This document shows positions 9,525-21,543 of a DNA stretch of 44,026 bases, piece after piece. This stretch comes from Pascua guehoae. Lineage: Eukaryota > Basidiomycota > Tremellomycetes > Trichosporonales > Trichosporonaceae. Position 1 is the first letter of the stretch. Every line of letters starts with the position of its first letter. The stretch spans positions 696,164-740,189 of the forward strand of contig BCJX01000013.1 of the NCBI GenBank assembly GCA_001600415.1. The letters are read 5' to 3'. The translations under genes were made by a program, and so were the position numbers. Below the pieces are notes generated by a model. It did not search any database, was not told where the DNA came from, and worked only from the letters and a program-made list of their open reading frames with translations.

Positions 9525-10720
9525 TTAGTTGTCGGCCTGGATCCACCTACAACGTCAGCATGGATGGACGATATTGACTGCAACTTACTCGCTCCATCCG
9601 ACGGGCTCGTAGGTGGGGAGCTCCTCGGGCTTGAACCACAGGCCAATCTCCTTCTCGGCCGAGTCGAACGAGTCCGAAGCGTGGATGATGTTGCGGCTGG
9701 GGGGTGAGTGCTGTCTTTGGAGTTGAAGAAGGACCTACCCAACAGAGATGGCGTACTGGCCACGGATGGAGCCGGGGTCACTGAAAGTCAGCGCTAAGGG
9801 TTCAAACTATACAAAACCAAGTGACATACGCCTGCTGGGGGTTGGTCGCGCCGACGACTGAAAGTCAGCGCTTCTGCAGCTTAACCTAGTCTGTAGACAA
9901 CTTACGCCTGCGTCCCTGCTTGATGACGTCCCTTTTCTAGTCAACGTGTGCCCAGAGAACATTGTGAATCAACACCACTCACTTGCCCTCCCAGACCATG
10001 GCCACAACGGGGCTCTGGTCATCCGGGGTCTCCGAGGACGTAATGTACTTGATGAGACCAGGGTAGAAGGGGCGCTTGGCGAGGTCGATGTAGTGCTCCT
10101 TGGCCAGCTCCTGCGAGGGAACGAGCGACTTGACAGCGACAAGCTTGTAGCCACGCTCCTCGAAGCGGTTGATGATCTAAGCATGAGCACAGTGGACCAG
10201 GCTGGTGATAGGGAGAGGTCAGACGCACCTTGCCAACAAGCTGGCGACGGACGCCGTCGGGCTTGATCTGTAGTGTCAGCCGTGCTCCGTCAGTGTTGCC
10301 AACTCACCATGATGAACGAGCGCTCCGACTTGGTGCCCTCCTCACCCGCAATCGACTTCTTCTTGGCGTCAAGACGGGTGATCTTGGAGGCTGACGTTAG
10401 TTTCTACTATAAGTACTCGTGCCAACAAGGCCGGTTGCATCGGATAGCGGGCCCCCTCACTCCAGGCACCACCACGACTCACTCTCGTACATGGCGAAGC
10501 CGGCGATCGCGGCACCAGCGACGACGGCCGTGTAGCGCGGCGTCGTACGGGCGGCCTGTGACGAGAAGGCGCGGACTGTCGTCAGCACTTGCGCTCCAGG
10601 TTAGTCGCCGGTGAGGGCGTCACACACCCGACTGGCGCGAGGCGGTACGGAGACCTGGGGGGTCAGCGGAGCTCGCGTAGGCATGCACGGCGTACCCTGG
10701 CGGACGGAGTTGGCGAACAT
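9525..10720 (-). CDS. YNK1: Nucleoside diphosphate kinase with mitochondrial-type leader and membrane segment
   Basis: Eleven exons can be joined in frame on the minus strand, starting at ATG 10720 and ending at TAA 9527-9525. The enzyme moves the gamma phosphate of ATP to other NDPs through a phosphohistidine. Recognisable blocks in order: [104 protein letters not shown] with the active-site His, then [20 protein letters not shown]. Before the catalytic domain there are about 60 extra residues. These form an Arg/Ser-rich presequence ([20 protein letters not shown]) and a hydrophobic stretch ([16 protein letters not shown]), which suggests a mitochondrial, possibly membrane-tethered form rather than the short cytosolic one. 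Some exons are very small (about 24-60 nt). It shares a 293-bp divergent promoter with the AlkB-like gene. Confidence 0.92.
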
Positions 10721-10852
10721 TTTTGTTGTGGTGCTGCAAGAGTGGTGAAGTGGGCAGTGAGAGGAGCAGGTGACTAGCAACGGGGGGATTTAAGAGTGCG
10801 AGGCTGTGGCTGGCTGACGGCCAGGATGGAGGAGGATGGATTCGCGAACATT

Positions 10853-10857
10853 ATTGG
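10853..10857 (-). promoter_or_regulatory. CCAAT box in the NDK/AlkB-like divergent promoter
   Basis: ATTGG on plus is CCAAT on minus, about 133 bp upstream of the NDK ATG. CCAAT elements are bound by the fungal HAP complex, which controls respiratory genes. It fits a mitochondrial NDK but is a short motif. Confidence 0.3.
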
Positions 10858-11013
10858 CCCATGGTCGTGAGCGGACATGGCACCGAGGGCGGCGGCTACT
10901 GGCCCGGGATCGCCGGTCGGCCCGACGTCATGTCTGTGCGTGGCGCTTTGAACATTTCCACATCATCAACAACTTCCCAACTCAACTTGCCTTTACTTCT
11001 TTGGCAGCATGCA

Positions 11014-11958
11014 ATGACCAGCCCGGTGAGCTCGGCGGCCGACTCGCTCTTTGACGACCCGGAAGACCTGGTCCTCGACTCTAGTCCTGACTCGGTTTCC
11101 GACTCGCACTCGGCCTCGAACTCGTTTGCGGACGACGATGACGACCCGCAGCCGGCCACACACGCCCCGCCTCCCATTCCGGGGCTGTACGTCTTCCCGG
11201 CTCTCCTGCCCCCGGACGTAGCTAGTGAGTCTCTTCCATCCTGGTGTGAACCCAGCAGCGCGCTTCCTCTCCATTCATGACCCTCCACTGCTTCGTACTG
11301 ACCCCAACAAGAGGGCGCCCTGGCCACGCTCGCAGACGCGGAGACGTTTGCGTGGGGCGACCAAGTGATGCTCTTCTCGCGCGGGCCACCTCATCCGTCC
11401 TCGCTCCCCGCTCACGTCCGGGCGCTCGACGATACACTCGGAGCACTCCTCGTGACTCGTCTCCCCGCCGACGTGCACGCGACAGCGTTCGCGCAAGCCC
11501 TCGGGCGTCAGGCCATCCTCAACCTCTACACACCGGGGAAGGGGATCACACCCCACGTCGATCTGCCACATCGGTACGCGGACGGCATCGTCGGTGTATC
11601 TCTTACCGGCGGTTGTGTGATGACCTTTGAATGGGTTGGCGCCGGGCACGAACCTTCGTCGGGGCACGAACCAAATCATGACTCCCGTCCTGGACAGGAT
11701 ATTGCACACGACCACGACCAACGTTCCCAACCACCAGACACGCCCGAGCCACCCACGCCCAGTCGGTATGACGTCTATCTTCCACCGCACACTGTCTATG
11801 TGCTCTCCGGTCCAGCGCGGTGGGAGTGGTCGCATGGGATCGCCGCGCGTAGGCACGACATCGTGGTCAACGACGACACGAGACAGACCCTACCTCGGGC
11901 GTTGCGCGTGAGCGCTACGTTTCGGTGGATGCAAGAGGGTGCGGGCCTCTTGACCTAG
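11014..11958 (+). CDS. AlkB-like 2-oxoglutarate/Fe(II) dioxygenase
   Basis: Two exons, 11014-11224 and 11312-11958, encode 285 residues. The acceptor at 11311 keeps the frame. AlkB proteins oxidatively remove methyl groups from nucleic acids or proteins using Fe(II) and 2-oxoglutarate. The double-stranded beta-helix motifs are clear: LNLYTPGKGITPHVDLP with iron ligands H152 and D154, VGVSLTGGCVMTF, then YVLSGPARWEWSHGI with the third ligand H245. The 2-oxoglutarate-binding RALRVSATFR follows (R269, R275). The N-terminal 55 residues are acidic and Ser/Asp-rich, probably disordered. The segment between strands (about 185-220) is a His/Asp/Pro-rich insert. Small size and the PARWEWSHGI motif resemble the ALKBH4/ALKBH7 type more than DNA-repair ALKBH2/3, so the substrate is uncertain. 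An earlier in-frame ATG at 10861 would add an unlikely leader. Confidence 0.85.
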
Positions 11959-13011
11959 ACGCTTCCAAGGCCTGAAGTTGAGGCACCGATCGATGGATCT
12001 GTCACTGGAACACAGTCTTCGATGCCTGGCAACTGATCAGCATCAGCTTGTGCTAGCAATTGTAGAATCATCACCTTGTTTCATCCAAATTGTGCATACT
12101 GCAGAAGATCGGCTTATTAACAACTCTGCATTGCAATCCAACTGACATCATAACCATTCGATCCGACCCGATGCCTGCTGGTCCCTCCGCAACACCGAGC
12201 ACATTCCCCACAAAAACGGGCGAAATCGAGTGTCCTCCCATAACATGTTGTGGTGGAAAGCAGTTTTGTTTGAGAACGCTGTCCTGCGTCTGTGACCACG
12301 ACTGCGAGAAGGCAAGTAGCGTAGCCCAAAGCTTCAGTGAGCTTCAGTATTGTATCAGTGCTCGACGACAAGACTCACAATGACAAAGAGGGGCGCCACC
12401 TGAAGGACAGCCGAAGAAGACGCATTGGGATCCCCTTGTCCGAATGCACCTAATATGCGCCGCTTCTGGCTGAACCGACTCCAGTCGACAAGAGTAATCA
12501 GAAGACTCGAGTCCGGCGATTCAACCGATTGCGGCCCGGAGTCGTATAAGACACTAAGACAGCGATGATATGCTACAATGCGGTTGGGATTTGGGTGGCG
12601 GTTCGATATGAGAAGAGAAATGCGGTCAATATCGCTGGCGATACCAATGCGGCAGCTGTTCAACGTAGACGAAGTGACAAAAGATTAATTGCGGCGTTAT
12701 GTACACCGGGTTCGGCTACGTACTTTTGGCCCATGAGAGTGGGCTGCGCATGCAGACTGCCAGGGACCGCAGAGGACAATGACCACGGTGGGCGAAGGAG
12801 TGGGAAGAAGATACGTGTTGCTCAATTTGGTATGCAGGTTAGCTGGGAGGGTCATCACGAGTGAGGACGTGTGCGGTCGCCAGTGATTGTATACCTTTCT
12901 AACCATTCATCCTGTCTACGAGAAGACGATACTACAAGAATTTACCCATTGGCTAATACCCTGCCCTACAATCCAATTCCCCTGACATTCCTCATCGCTC
13001 CCGAATGCCAT
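11959..13011. other. Intergenic, no gene seen
   Basis: About 1.05 kb between the 3' ends of the AlkB-like gene and the convergent permease gene. Only short frames with no recognisable motif. GC content drops compared with the flanking genes. Confidence 0.5.
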
Positions 13012-14709
13012 TTAGATGCTGTAGCGGAAGTCGGGGTTCTGGAGGTCGGTAAGGTCCTCGAACGCGTGCTCGTTGAGAATCTCCTTGCCGGCCTGTGCCT
13101 CGTCGCGGAGACGGTTGCGGCGCTTGAGCATCCAGCGAGTGTACAGGCAGAGAGCGATAAACGCGGCGTAGATACCGAGGTGGATGTAGAGCGAGATAAA
13201 GTAGCGAGGGTTCCACTTCGCCTGGAAGAGCTGGGGTGCGATGGCGTTGCCGCCAGCCCAACCGATGTAGGTGATGGCGTACGTGATTGACTTCTTGGTC
13301 TGGCCAGCCGAGTTACGGGACAGCATGAGGAAGATGGCGGGGTTGCAGGCCTGGAAGCACTGCATGCAATAGAATGCAACGACCAGTCCTCCCTTGGTCT
13401 TGTCCGAAGGGGCGACCACGATGAGGACGATAGTGCCGATGATGTTGGGGATCGTGATTCCGCACATGCAGAGGAGGGTGTTGCCGGTCTTGTTGATAAG
13501 CCACGACATGAGGAAGTAGAGCAAAATGGAGACCACGCCCAGTGGGATGTTGAGCAGCTGCGCAATGTCGACGGCGAAGCCAAAGGACTCGTTGATGAGG
13601 ATAGGGCCGAAAGTGCCTAAGCTGCCGACCACGAGCGTGTTAAGGACGGGCAGCATGAACAGAATGTACGTGTACTGGTCTGTCAAGGCCTCCCAGAGCT
13701 GATCCTTTTTGAAGTGCTTTTGCTTGAGACCCTGGTTGTTGGAACGAACGCGCTCGACAAACTTCTTCTTCTCCTCGAGTGTCGCCCAGCTAGCCTTGGT
13801 AGGAGAGTCGGGGAGGAAGACGAGAACAATGATCGAGCCGATAAAGGAAAGAATGGCGATCATGATGGTGAGGTACTGCCACCCCTTGAGTGCAGCGCCG
13901 GTGACCTTGACGAATCCGTAGCCGAAGATGCCGCCGATGATCAAATTGAGACCGAGCATGCACTGCCAGATGGAGGAGATAAGAGGTTGCTCCTCCTTGA
14001 GGTACCACTGGACCATGACTGTGAGAGGTTAGGGCGCGTCCTGAAATGTTGTGAATATCTACTTACGCGACAGGAGGCAGGGGCCAACAACCGACTCGAA
14101 GAGACCGAGAAGGAAGCGAATGGCAAAGACGGGGGGAACGCTAAGCGAGAATGCCAAACCCATAAGAAGCTGAGTTGGTCAGTTCAATCCATCTCAGTAC
14201 ATAGGCTCGATCATCACTCACCGCAGACCAGATAACCATGGCGCCACCAAGGAGCTTGGCGAGAGGAAGCTTGCGAACAAGCTGGTTGGCAAATGGTTCG
14301 CCAAGAATGATACCGCACCACAAGAGGGTCGAGGTCATGGCATAGTCGTTTCCCTTTGCGCCAATGTCGTCACGCCAGCCCATAATACTGTTCGGGTCGT
14401 CAGCTACAGTCCACGTAAGGTCTGTGGCACCGGTCACACTTACCTGGCAGTACCGGTGGTGGACTTGTCAAGTGCCTGGCACAGGTACGCAACGCAAAGG
14501 ATGGGGAGGATACGCTTGTTGATCTTGCGGTACATGGCCCTGTTCTCCTCCTTGGAGATCTCCAAGCCGAGGTCGGTGAAGCCGGCGGCATCGGCGTCGG
14601 CGACAGTCTCATTTGTGCGAGCACGCTCCAGCTCGACGTGGCTGATACGCCGCTTGTCGTCGAGCTCGCCCTTCTCGAGGTCGTACGAGTCGGTGTGGGG
14701 GCGGGACAT
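13012..14709 (-). CDS. MFS permease, anion:cation symporter (Dal5/allantoate permease-like) family
   Basis: Four exons (14709-14444, 14387-14222, 14169-14067, 14018-13012) encode 513 residues, the usual length for this family. Such permeases import organic anions such as allantoate, ureidosuccinate, nicotinate or other carboxylates with protons through the plasma membrane. Visible features: a hydrophilic N-terminus (to about residue 60) with EISKEENRAMYRKINKRILP, the first helices around ILCVAYLCQALDKST, the motif MGWRDDIGAKGNDYAMTSTL, then LLGLFESVVGPCLLSLMVQW, the loop and helix KEEQPLISSIWQCM, and a six-helix second half. WxxxEEQP after the fourth or fifth helix is typical of the family. 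The C-terminal tail is charged (KRRNRLRDEAQAGKE). The exact substrate cannot be told. The amidase and oxidoreductase on the same window fit a nitrogen/carbon scavenging context, but they are not adjacent. Confidence 0.85.
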
Positions 14710-16827
14710 TGTGTGGAGTTGGTGTGTTGGGACGAGGTGATGGTCATCTCGAAGGGGCCAGCGCGGTCTCTATAAGTACATCCTTGACAAGAGGCGGCAA
14801 AAGCAAGTGGATGTAACGGACTTCGGAGTGAACGGCCTCCGCTGAGGATTGTAGTGAGATGTCGCCAAGAATTGTTGTCCGGGACGAGAGCCGAGTGGGG
14901 AGTGTGGAGTTCTTGGTGGGGCCGCCTGCGCCGCACGCAAACTGATCCTGAGCCTCACGCGGCCGTACAAGCTTATCGCCCAGCCAACCGGATATGGGGG
15001 AAGTAAAGTTGTGGATGTAGCAAACCTCTTTCCGTCCCTGGACCTGTATCTCCGAGCCTTCCGCATTGCCCCACAGTGTTGTTGAGACAGCAAATTGCAT
15101 TTCATTACGTTTCCCTGTTCAGGCGCCCTGCGTTCAAGCTGTCACCATGTCACCGTTATCCCAACCTTCGTAGTGCCCGGTTTAGATGCCGCCGCCTGGG
15201 GAGATCTGGTCACATGACGCCGGAAGTCTTTTCCGACCTGAAGGCATGAGGGTCGCGACAACTGCCAACATGTGCCTCCTTCTCTGTAAATCCCGCAACC
15301 ACCGACGTGGGAAGTCTGCGAGACAGCACCATGCGTAAGGTAGCCTGGTCGGACCGATTCCCGGCGAGGAGCACGGTGTGAGTGCCAAGACATTGTGTCC
15401 CTCCTCTGCATGTCAGTCTCGTACGTATGCTCTATTATTTTTCCCTTGTCTTGACATTGGCAGTGACGGAGATCGATGAGCAAGACGTTCCTCACGGGTG
15501 GTAATGGAAAGTATTGAGAGTTGAACTTCATGTCTGCCTGAGCCACTGCCGCCTGGACGACTGCCTCTCTATCCATGTGGGCATCACTGCACGCTGTCCA
15601 ACTGATAAGGTCCAATTATGAATACTTTCTGTCACTATTTGGGGCCTCTAGTGCTTTGTCGAACTTCGCATGATGTGTTTAAAACTTGCCTTCATGTTGT
15701 GTGCTTTTATTGAGGATTGAGGCTGCTACACTGAGCTTGCGTACGCACACAGCGCCATCCCTGGAGGAAATACACGACAAACTGTCATCAAAGGGACGTG
15801 TGGGTACAAACTGTACTGGGTTTACCCAGAGGCTGCCTATGAGCAGCCTCATGTGCACCCGAGCTCAAAGCGGTAGCTTCAATATTTCTGAATGCATCTG
15901 TATCTTGCCAGCTTTCTTTACATTAAAAGCCTGAAATATTCTGGATTAGTAGGCCTTTTTCGAAATATTCTACAGTACGCAGTTTTACTGCGAGGAAGGC
16001 TGCAAAATTATATATTGAATTGTTCACTGCCTATACGCATACGTACAAAACTGCCTCCTCAGGCAACACACCTCTCCATTGGAGGGGCGGATGAGTATTG
16101 AGTATTAGGCGGGCGAAATTCTTCTAGTACTCGTTTGCGCTCGGTACGCCGTTCGTCAGTGGGTGGGTCGGTCGCTCATATCTGTCCTGACTTTGACTTT
16201 GCACTCTCTTTCATGCAAACTTGTTTGCCATGGATCTACAACAACAATGAGGCTGTGCCAATGAGATACTTCTCAGGTTGAAGGTGCACGTCGTAAAACC
16301 TCGTGATGAACATGATTGCTGCCGATGATCATTTAGCCTTGAAATGATGTGGTAGGTCTTGATTTGAAGCCTCAGCTGCACGAATCACCTTCTACATGTT
16401 AATTCTCCAAGTCTCCACCTGTAAGGATCAAGAAATTGATCTCAAGCTCGCCGAAATCGCTACCGAACCTCCCACGCTTGACCCAGCGATAGCCCCCACG
16501 TATTCTCTCCCACCACGTTCCATCAGACTCCCTGATTGCCAAACCTTGACAGATGTGGGCCAAAGGAGTTTCAGATCAGGACAAAGCAAACATCTGTGCA
16601 ACATCGGTACCAACGGGCCGACCAGTAGGCCTCTTTGACATGTGCACGGACCGGTGATGTCTGTGGAATGCCATCAACAATGCGTCGTCATCTTGACATC
16701 CTCCCATGTGTCAGAGGGTTATCGGGGCTGTCACCCGGACGTGCCGGACACACACCACCAACACAAACAGAGTGGTCATCATGATCAACACGGAATGATG
16801 GCTGTCATGTGGATGTGGAACAACTTT
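14710..16827. other. Long intergenic stretch, no gene seen
   Basis: Over 2 kb without a convincing gene, holding the permease promoter on its left. The longest minus frame (15615-15142, 157 codons) has no domain pattern or splice support. An AT-rich island is listed separately. Confidence 0.5.
15886..16030. other. AT-rich island
   Basis: About 145 bases much richer in A/T than the surroundings, with two AAATATTCT copies (about 15936 and 15964) and a TTATATATTGAATTG segment. No open frame with sense. It could be an origin-like, matrix-attachment or relic segment. Confidence 0.35.
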
Positions 16828-16909
16828 CCCCGCTCGACGACGTCTCCACATACCTCCCCCAGTGGGGGTCCGGAGATAGCGTCCAAGTGGCGGTGGGGTA
16901 CTTGCGGGG
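16828..16909. promoter_or_regulatory. Cluster of Mig1/Cre1-like SYGGGG sites upstream of beta-glucuronidase
   Basis: Four sites fit the SYGGGG consensus of fungal carbon-catabolite repressors: CCCCGC (minus GCGGGG) at 16828-16833, GTGGGG at 16862-16867, GTGGGG at 16893-16898 and GCGGGG at 16904-16909. The second lies in a CCCCC-AGT-GGGGG inverted repeat (16856-16868). They sit about 500-580 bp upstream of the glucuronidase ATG. Repression by glucose is inferred, not shown. Confidence 0.35.
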
Positions 16910-17321
16910 TTTATTCCGGATTTCGTGGCGTACGAGCAGCTGAGTCGTATGGCTGATCGGTAGACAACGTAGACATTGTCACATTGTCTGTGGGGAATGG
17001 CACCGGGTGCCGGTCTAGTCCCCGGATCGTACCTGGTTCCAGCGTGGAGCACCATTCAGCGACGTCTGGAGGATGACGCGTCATGGATATAGCTACCACA
17101 GCGGGAAGTATGCGACGATCCGGTCCGTACCCGGGGTGGTGAGGAGAGATGCCACTATTTCCGGGCATTCCCCAACTGGTCGAGTTCAATTGCGTTCAAC
17201 TGGACGGCCGCCGGTCGCCGATACGAGCGCACATACCCTCTCGTACATTCACACCTCCCCATTGCCAAGACATCTTCTCGGGCGCCGTTCGAGAGCGAGC
17301 ATGCAAAGATGGAGTACTTAA

Positions 17322-19232
<1,911 letters not shown>

Positions 19233-19634
19233 GCGAAGTGGGCGTCGGTATCGTGTATCCTCAGGGCATTTTCGTAGCTTTGCTTTGTATCAAAAGGGAT
19301 GACATTTGTCTTCAAATCAAAAGCATGTGGAGACTCACACACTGTGCCCGCTTGAGTAGGGCCTTGTCAATAGGCTGAGCCGTTGCTGTCGACCGCTGTG
19401 GGAGAACAAAGAGTGCCAACCAGTAGAGACGATAAGATTAGGCGGATGTGCTCGACCCCGGCTAAGTCTATCTCGGCTTTATCCGAACTCAGGATGTTCC
19501 GGGCCGCCCCTCCACCCTCCACACCACCCCCACCCAATAACCCACACCTGACACCGAACTCTCTTCCCATCTCCTCTCTCTCTCCTCTCTCCTCATTTCT
19601 TGTCCAAAACCTCAAAACCTCATACTCGCTCACC
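19233..19634. other. Intergenic region and 5' leader of the FSH1-type gene
   Basis: About 400 bases. The end, 19555-19610, is a CT-rich tract (CTCTCTCTCCTCTCTCCTC), typical of fungal core promoters or leaders just before the ATG at 19635. Confidence 0.5.
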
Positions 19635-20969
19635 ATGGTCCTCCGCGTCCTCGCTCTCAGCGGCTACTCGCAAAACGCCTCCATCTTCGCCAAGCAGTGC
19701 CGCAAGGCGCTCCTCAACGCCGTCCCGGCGTGGGAAGCGCTCCCTGCCGCTGCCCAGAAGCTCCAGGACTCGGCGGCCGACCCAGCCATTGAGGCGGGCA
19801 CTGTCCGCGCTTCAGGACCCGCGGCCGAGTTTGTCTTCCTCGACCCCACGGTGATCCTCACAAAGGACCAGCTCATGCCTGCCCACCTCGAGGAGCTCGC
19901 ACTGTATGAGAAGACGGCAAAGGTGCCTGCCGACGCGGTGCCGCGGTCCTGGTGGACGGCGCCGGACAGGAAGACATACCTCAGTGAGTTGAGTGGTGTT
20001 GGTCGTGGTGTTTGGTCAATGCGCGCACTTGTCCATGTTGGTACTGGTCATGGAGAATGGTGCGCTTCGAGGTGGGGTTCACAGACACCGCACGTGGTGG
20101 GGAGTGCTTTCGGGCATATTTCGTTGTTTGGCCCATCACGAGCGCTCTACGCCTAGCTCCAGACTGCGAGACTCCCGCGCCTGCCTCATAATCGTGGAAG
20201 ATGCTGACGGTGAAAAGAGTACGACGACTCCCTGCGCTACCTCCACGACTTTCTCAAGAACAACGAGCCCTTTGACGGCGTGATCGGCTTCTCGCAGGGT
20301 GCCGCCATGGCAGCCGCCCTCGCGTCGCTGGTACGTGCCATGTCCCGGCTGTTACATGCCAGGTTGAACCTCTCCCATACTGACATGGCAGCTCGAGAAG
20401 CCCGGACTCAGCCCAGACTTCCCCGCCGGCCTGAGCCCACTCAAGTGTGAGTCCCCTCAACCTCCTAGTCCCTCCAGCCACCTGCTGACTTTCTCCAAGT
20501 CGCGATCGCGGTCGGCGGGTTCAAGCCGCGCTCCGAGTCGCCCGACTTTTCGGCCTACTTCCCCATGAAGACGCCGGTACTGCACGTCATGGGACGCCGG
20601 GACAAGGTCGTGTCCGAGAAGGCGAGCAAGCAGCTTGTGGACGCGTGCCCCAACTCGCGGGTCGAGTACCATGAGGGCGGTGAGTCTTGCAAGCTGGTAA
20701 AGAGTCGGCTGCAGAACGAGTGCTCGGCGCGTCAACTCTGCGTGGATCAATCTGCGTGCCCATCTGCAGAGCCGCGATCTTTACACTTGTACATTTGGCT
20801 AACGTGCAGGCCACCAAGTGCCCGCGACTCCCGAATGGCGCGACTTCCTCACGTGGGTGCCTTCCTAACGCTCATCACTGACCTCAGCTCGTACATCGAC
20901 ACGGTCGGAAATGGCGGATCGGCAGCAGACGTGCCGCCTCTCGCCCAGGCAGAGCAGGCCCGTCTGTGA
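19635..20969 (+). CDS. FSH1-type serine hydrolase
   Basis: Six exons (19635-19983, 20218-20330, 20392-20446, 20500-20679, 20810-20852, 20888-20969) encode 273 residues. The start was chosen at the ATG within CTCACCATGG. It begins MVLRVLALSGYSQNASIFAK, the FSH family start with an oxyanion-hole region. The nucleophile elbow is GVIGFSQGAAMAAALASL (S142). The acid is D207 in VMGRRDKVV, and the base is H234 in EGGHQVP. Family members are small alpha/beta hydrolases (yeast Fsh1-3, mammalian OVCA2) acting as esterases on short- to medium-chain acyl substrates; the natural substrates are poorly known. Intron 1 is long for this window (234 nt). The gene runs convergently toward xylulokinase. Confidence 0.88.
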
Positions 20970-21543
20970 GCAAGTTATGCATCTAATCTTGATCTTGCAC
21001 CGGGCGTCGTCGCCGCTGTTCCATTGTCCAGTCCACAGTACTCAGTGCTTATCCTGGAGCGGAGGGCAAATCGTTATCAGGAGTCAATTGCCGAGTGGAC
21101 AGGCATGTAGAGGGTGTCGTGGTTCTACGTCGCTCACACCAGAGACGTGAAAGATGAGATGTGAAGGCAGAGGAGTGGCAAGGGCGTTGGGGGGGGAGGG
21201 GGGGTGGGCATTGGACTGTTGGGAGGGGGAAGAGTGCGTCCGAGGTTTCGAGAATGTACAAATACAAGGGGAGGAAGAGCGATCGTTACTCACCTCTGGC
21301 TCGTGAGCGACGACCCGCGCAGCTGGACATAGCGATAAACATCCCGCAGCGTGAGGAGCAGCACGACGTCCCAGAGCGTCGGTGGCGGGATCGAGATGGA
21401 GATTGAAGCTGTACAGTAGTGGGCCGTGGGGGATGGAAAGTCCGTCGAGATAGCCACCTCCCTGACCGCACCAGTACCCAAACAAAGTTCACTCAGACCC
21501 AGCAGTACATCCAATATCATCACCAGCCTGCATCTAACCCCAC
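20970..21543. other. Convergent intergenic region with a long G-run
   Basis: About 570 bases between the FSH1-type and xylulokinase 3' ends. It contains a run TTGGGGGGGGAGGGGGGGGTGGG near 21188-21207. Otherwise no gene seen. Confidence 0.5.

Noticed and set aside
10861..11013. Upstream in-frame ATG for the AlkB-like gene
   Set aside because: The extra 51 residues lack conserved character and would lie in the short shared promoter with NDK. The ATG at 11014 follows a leader-like region.
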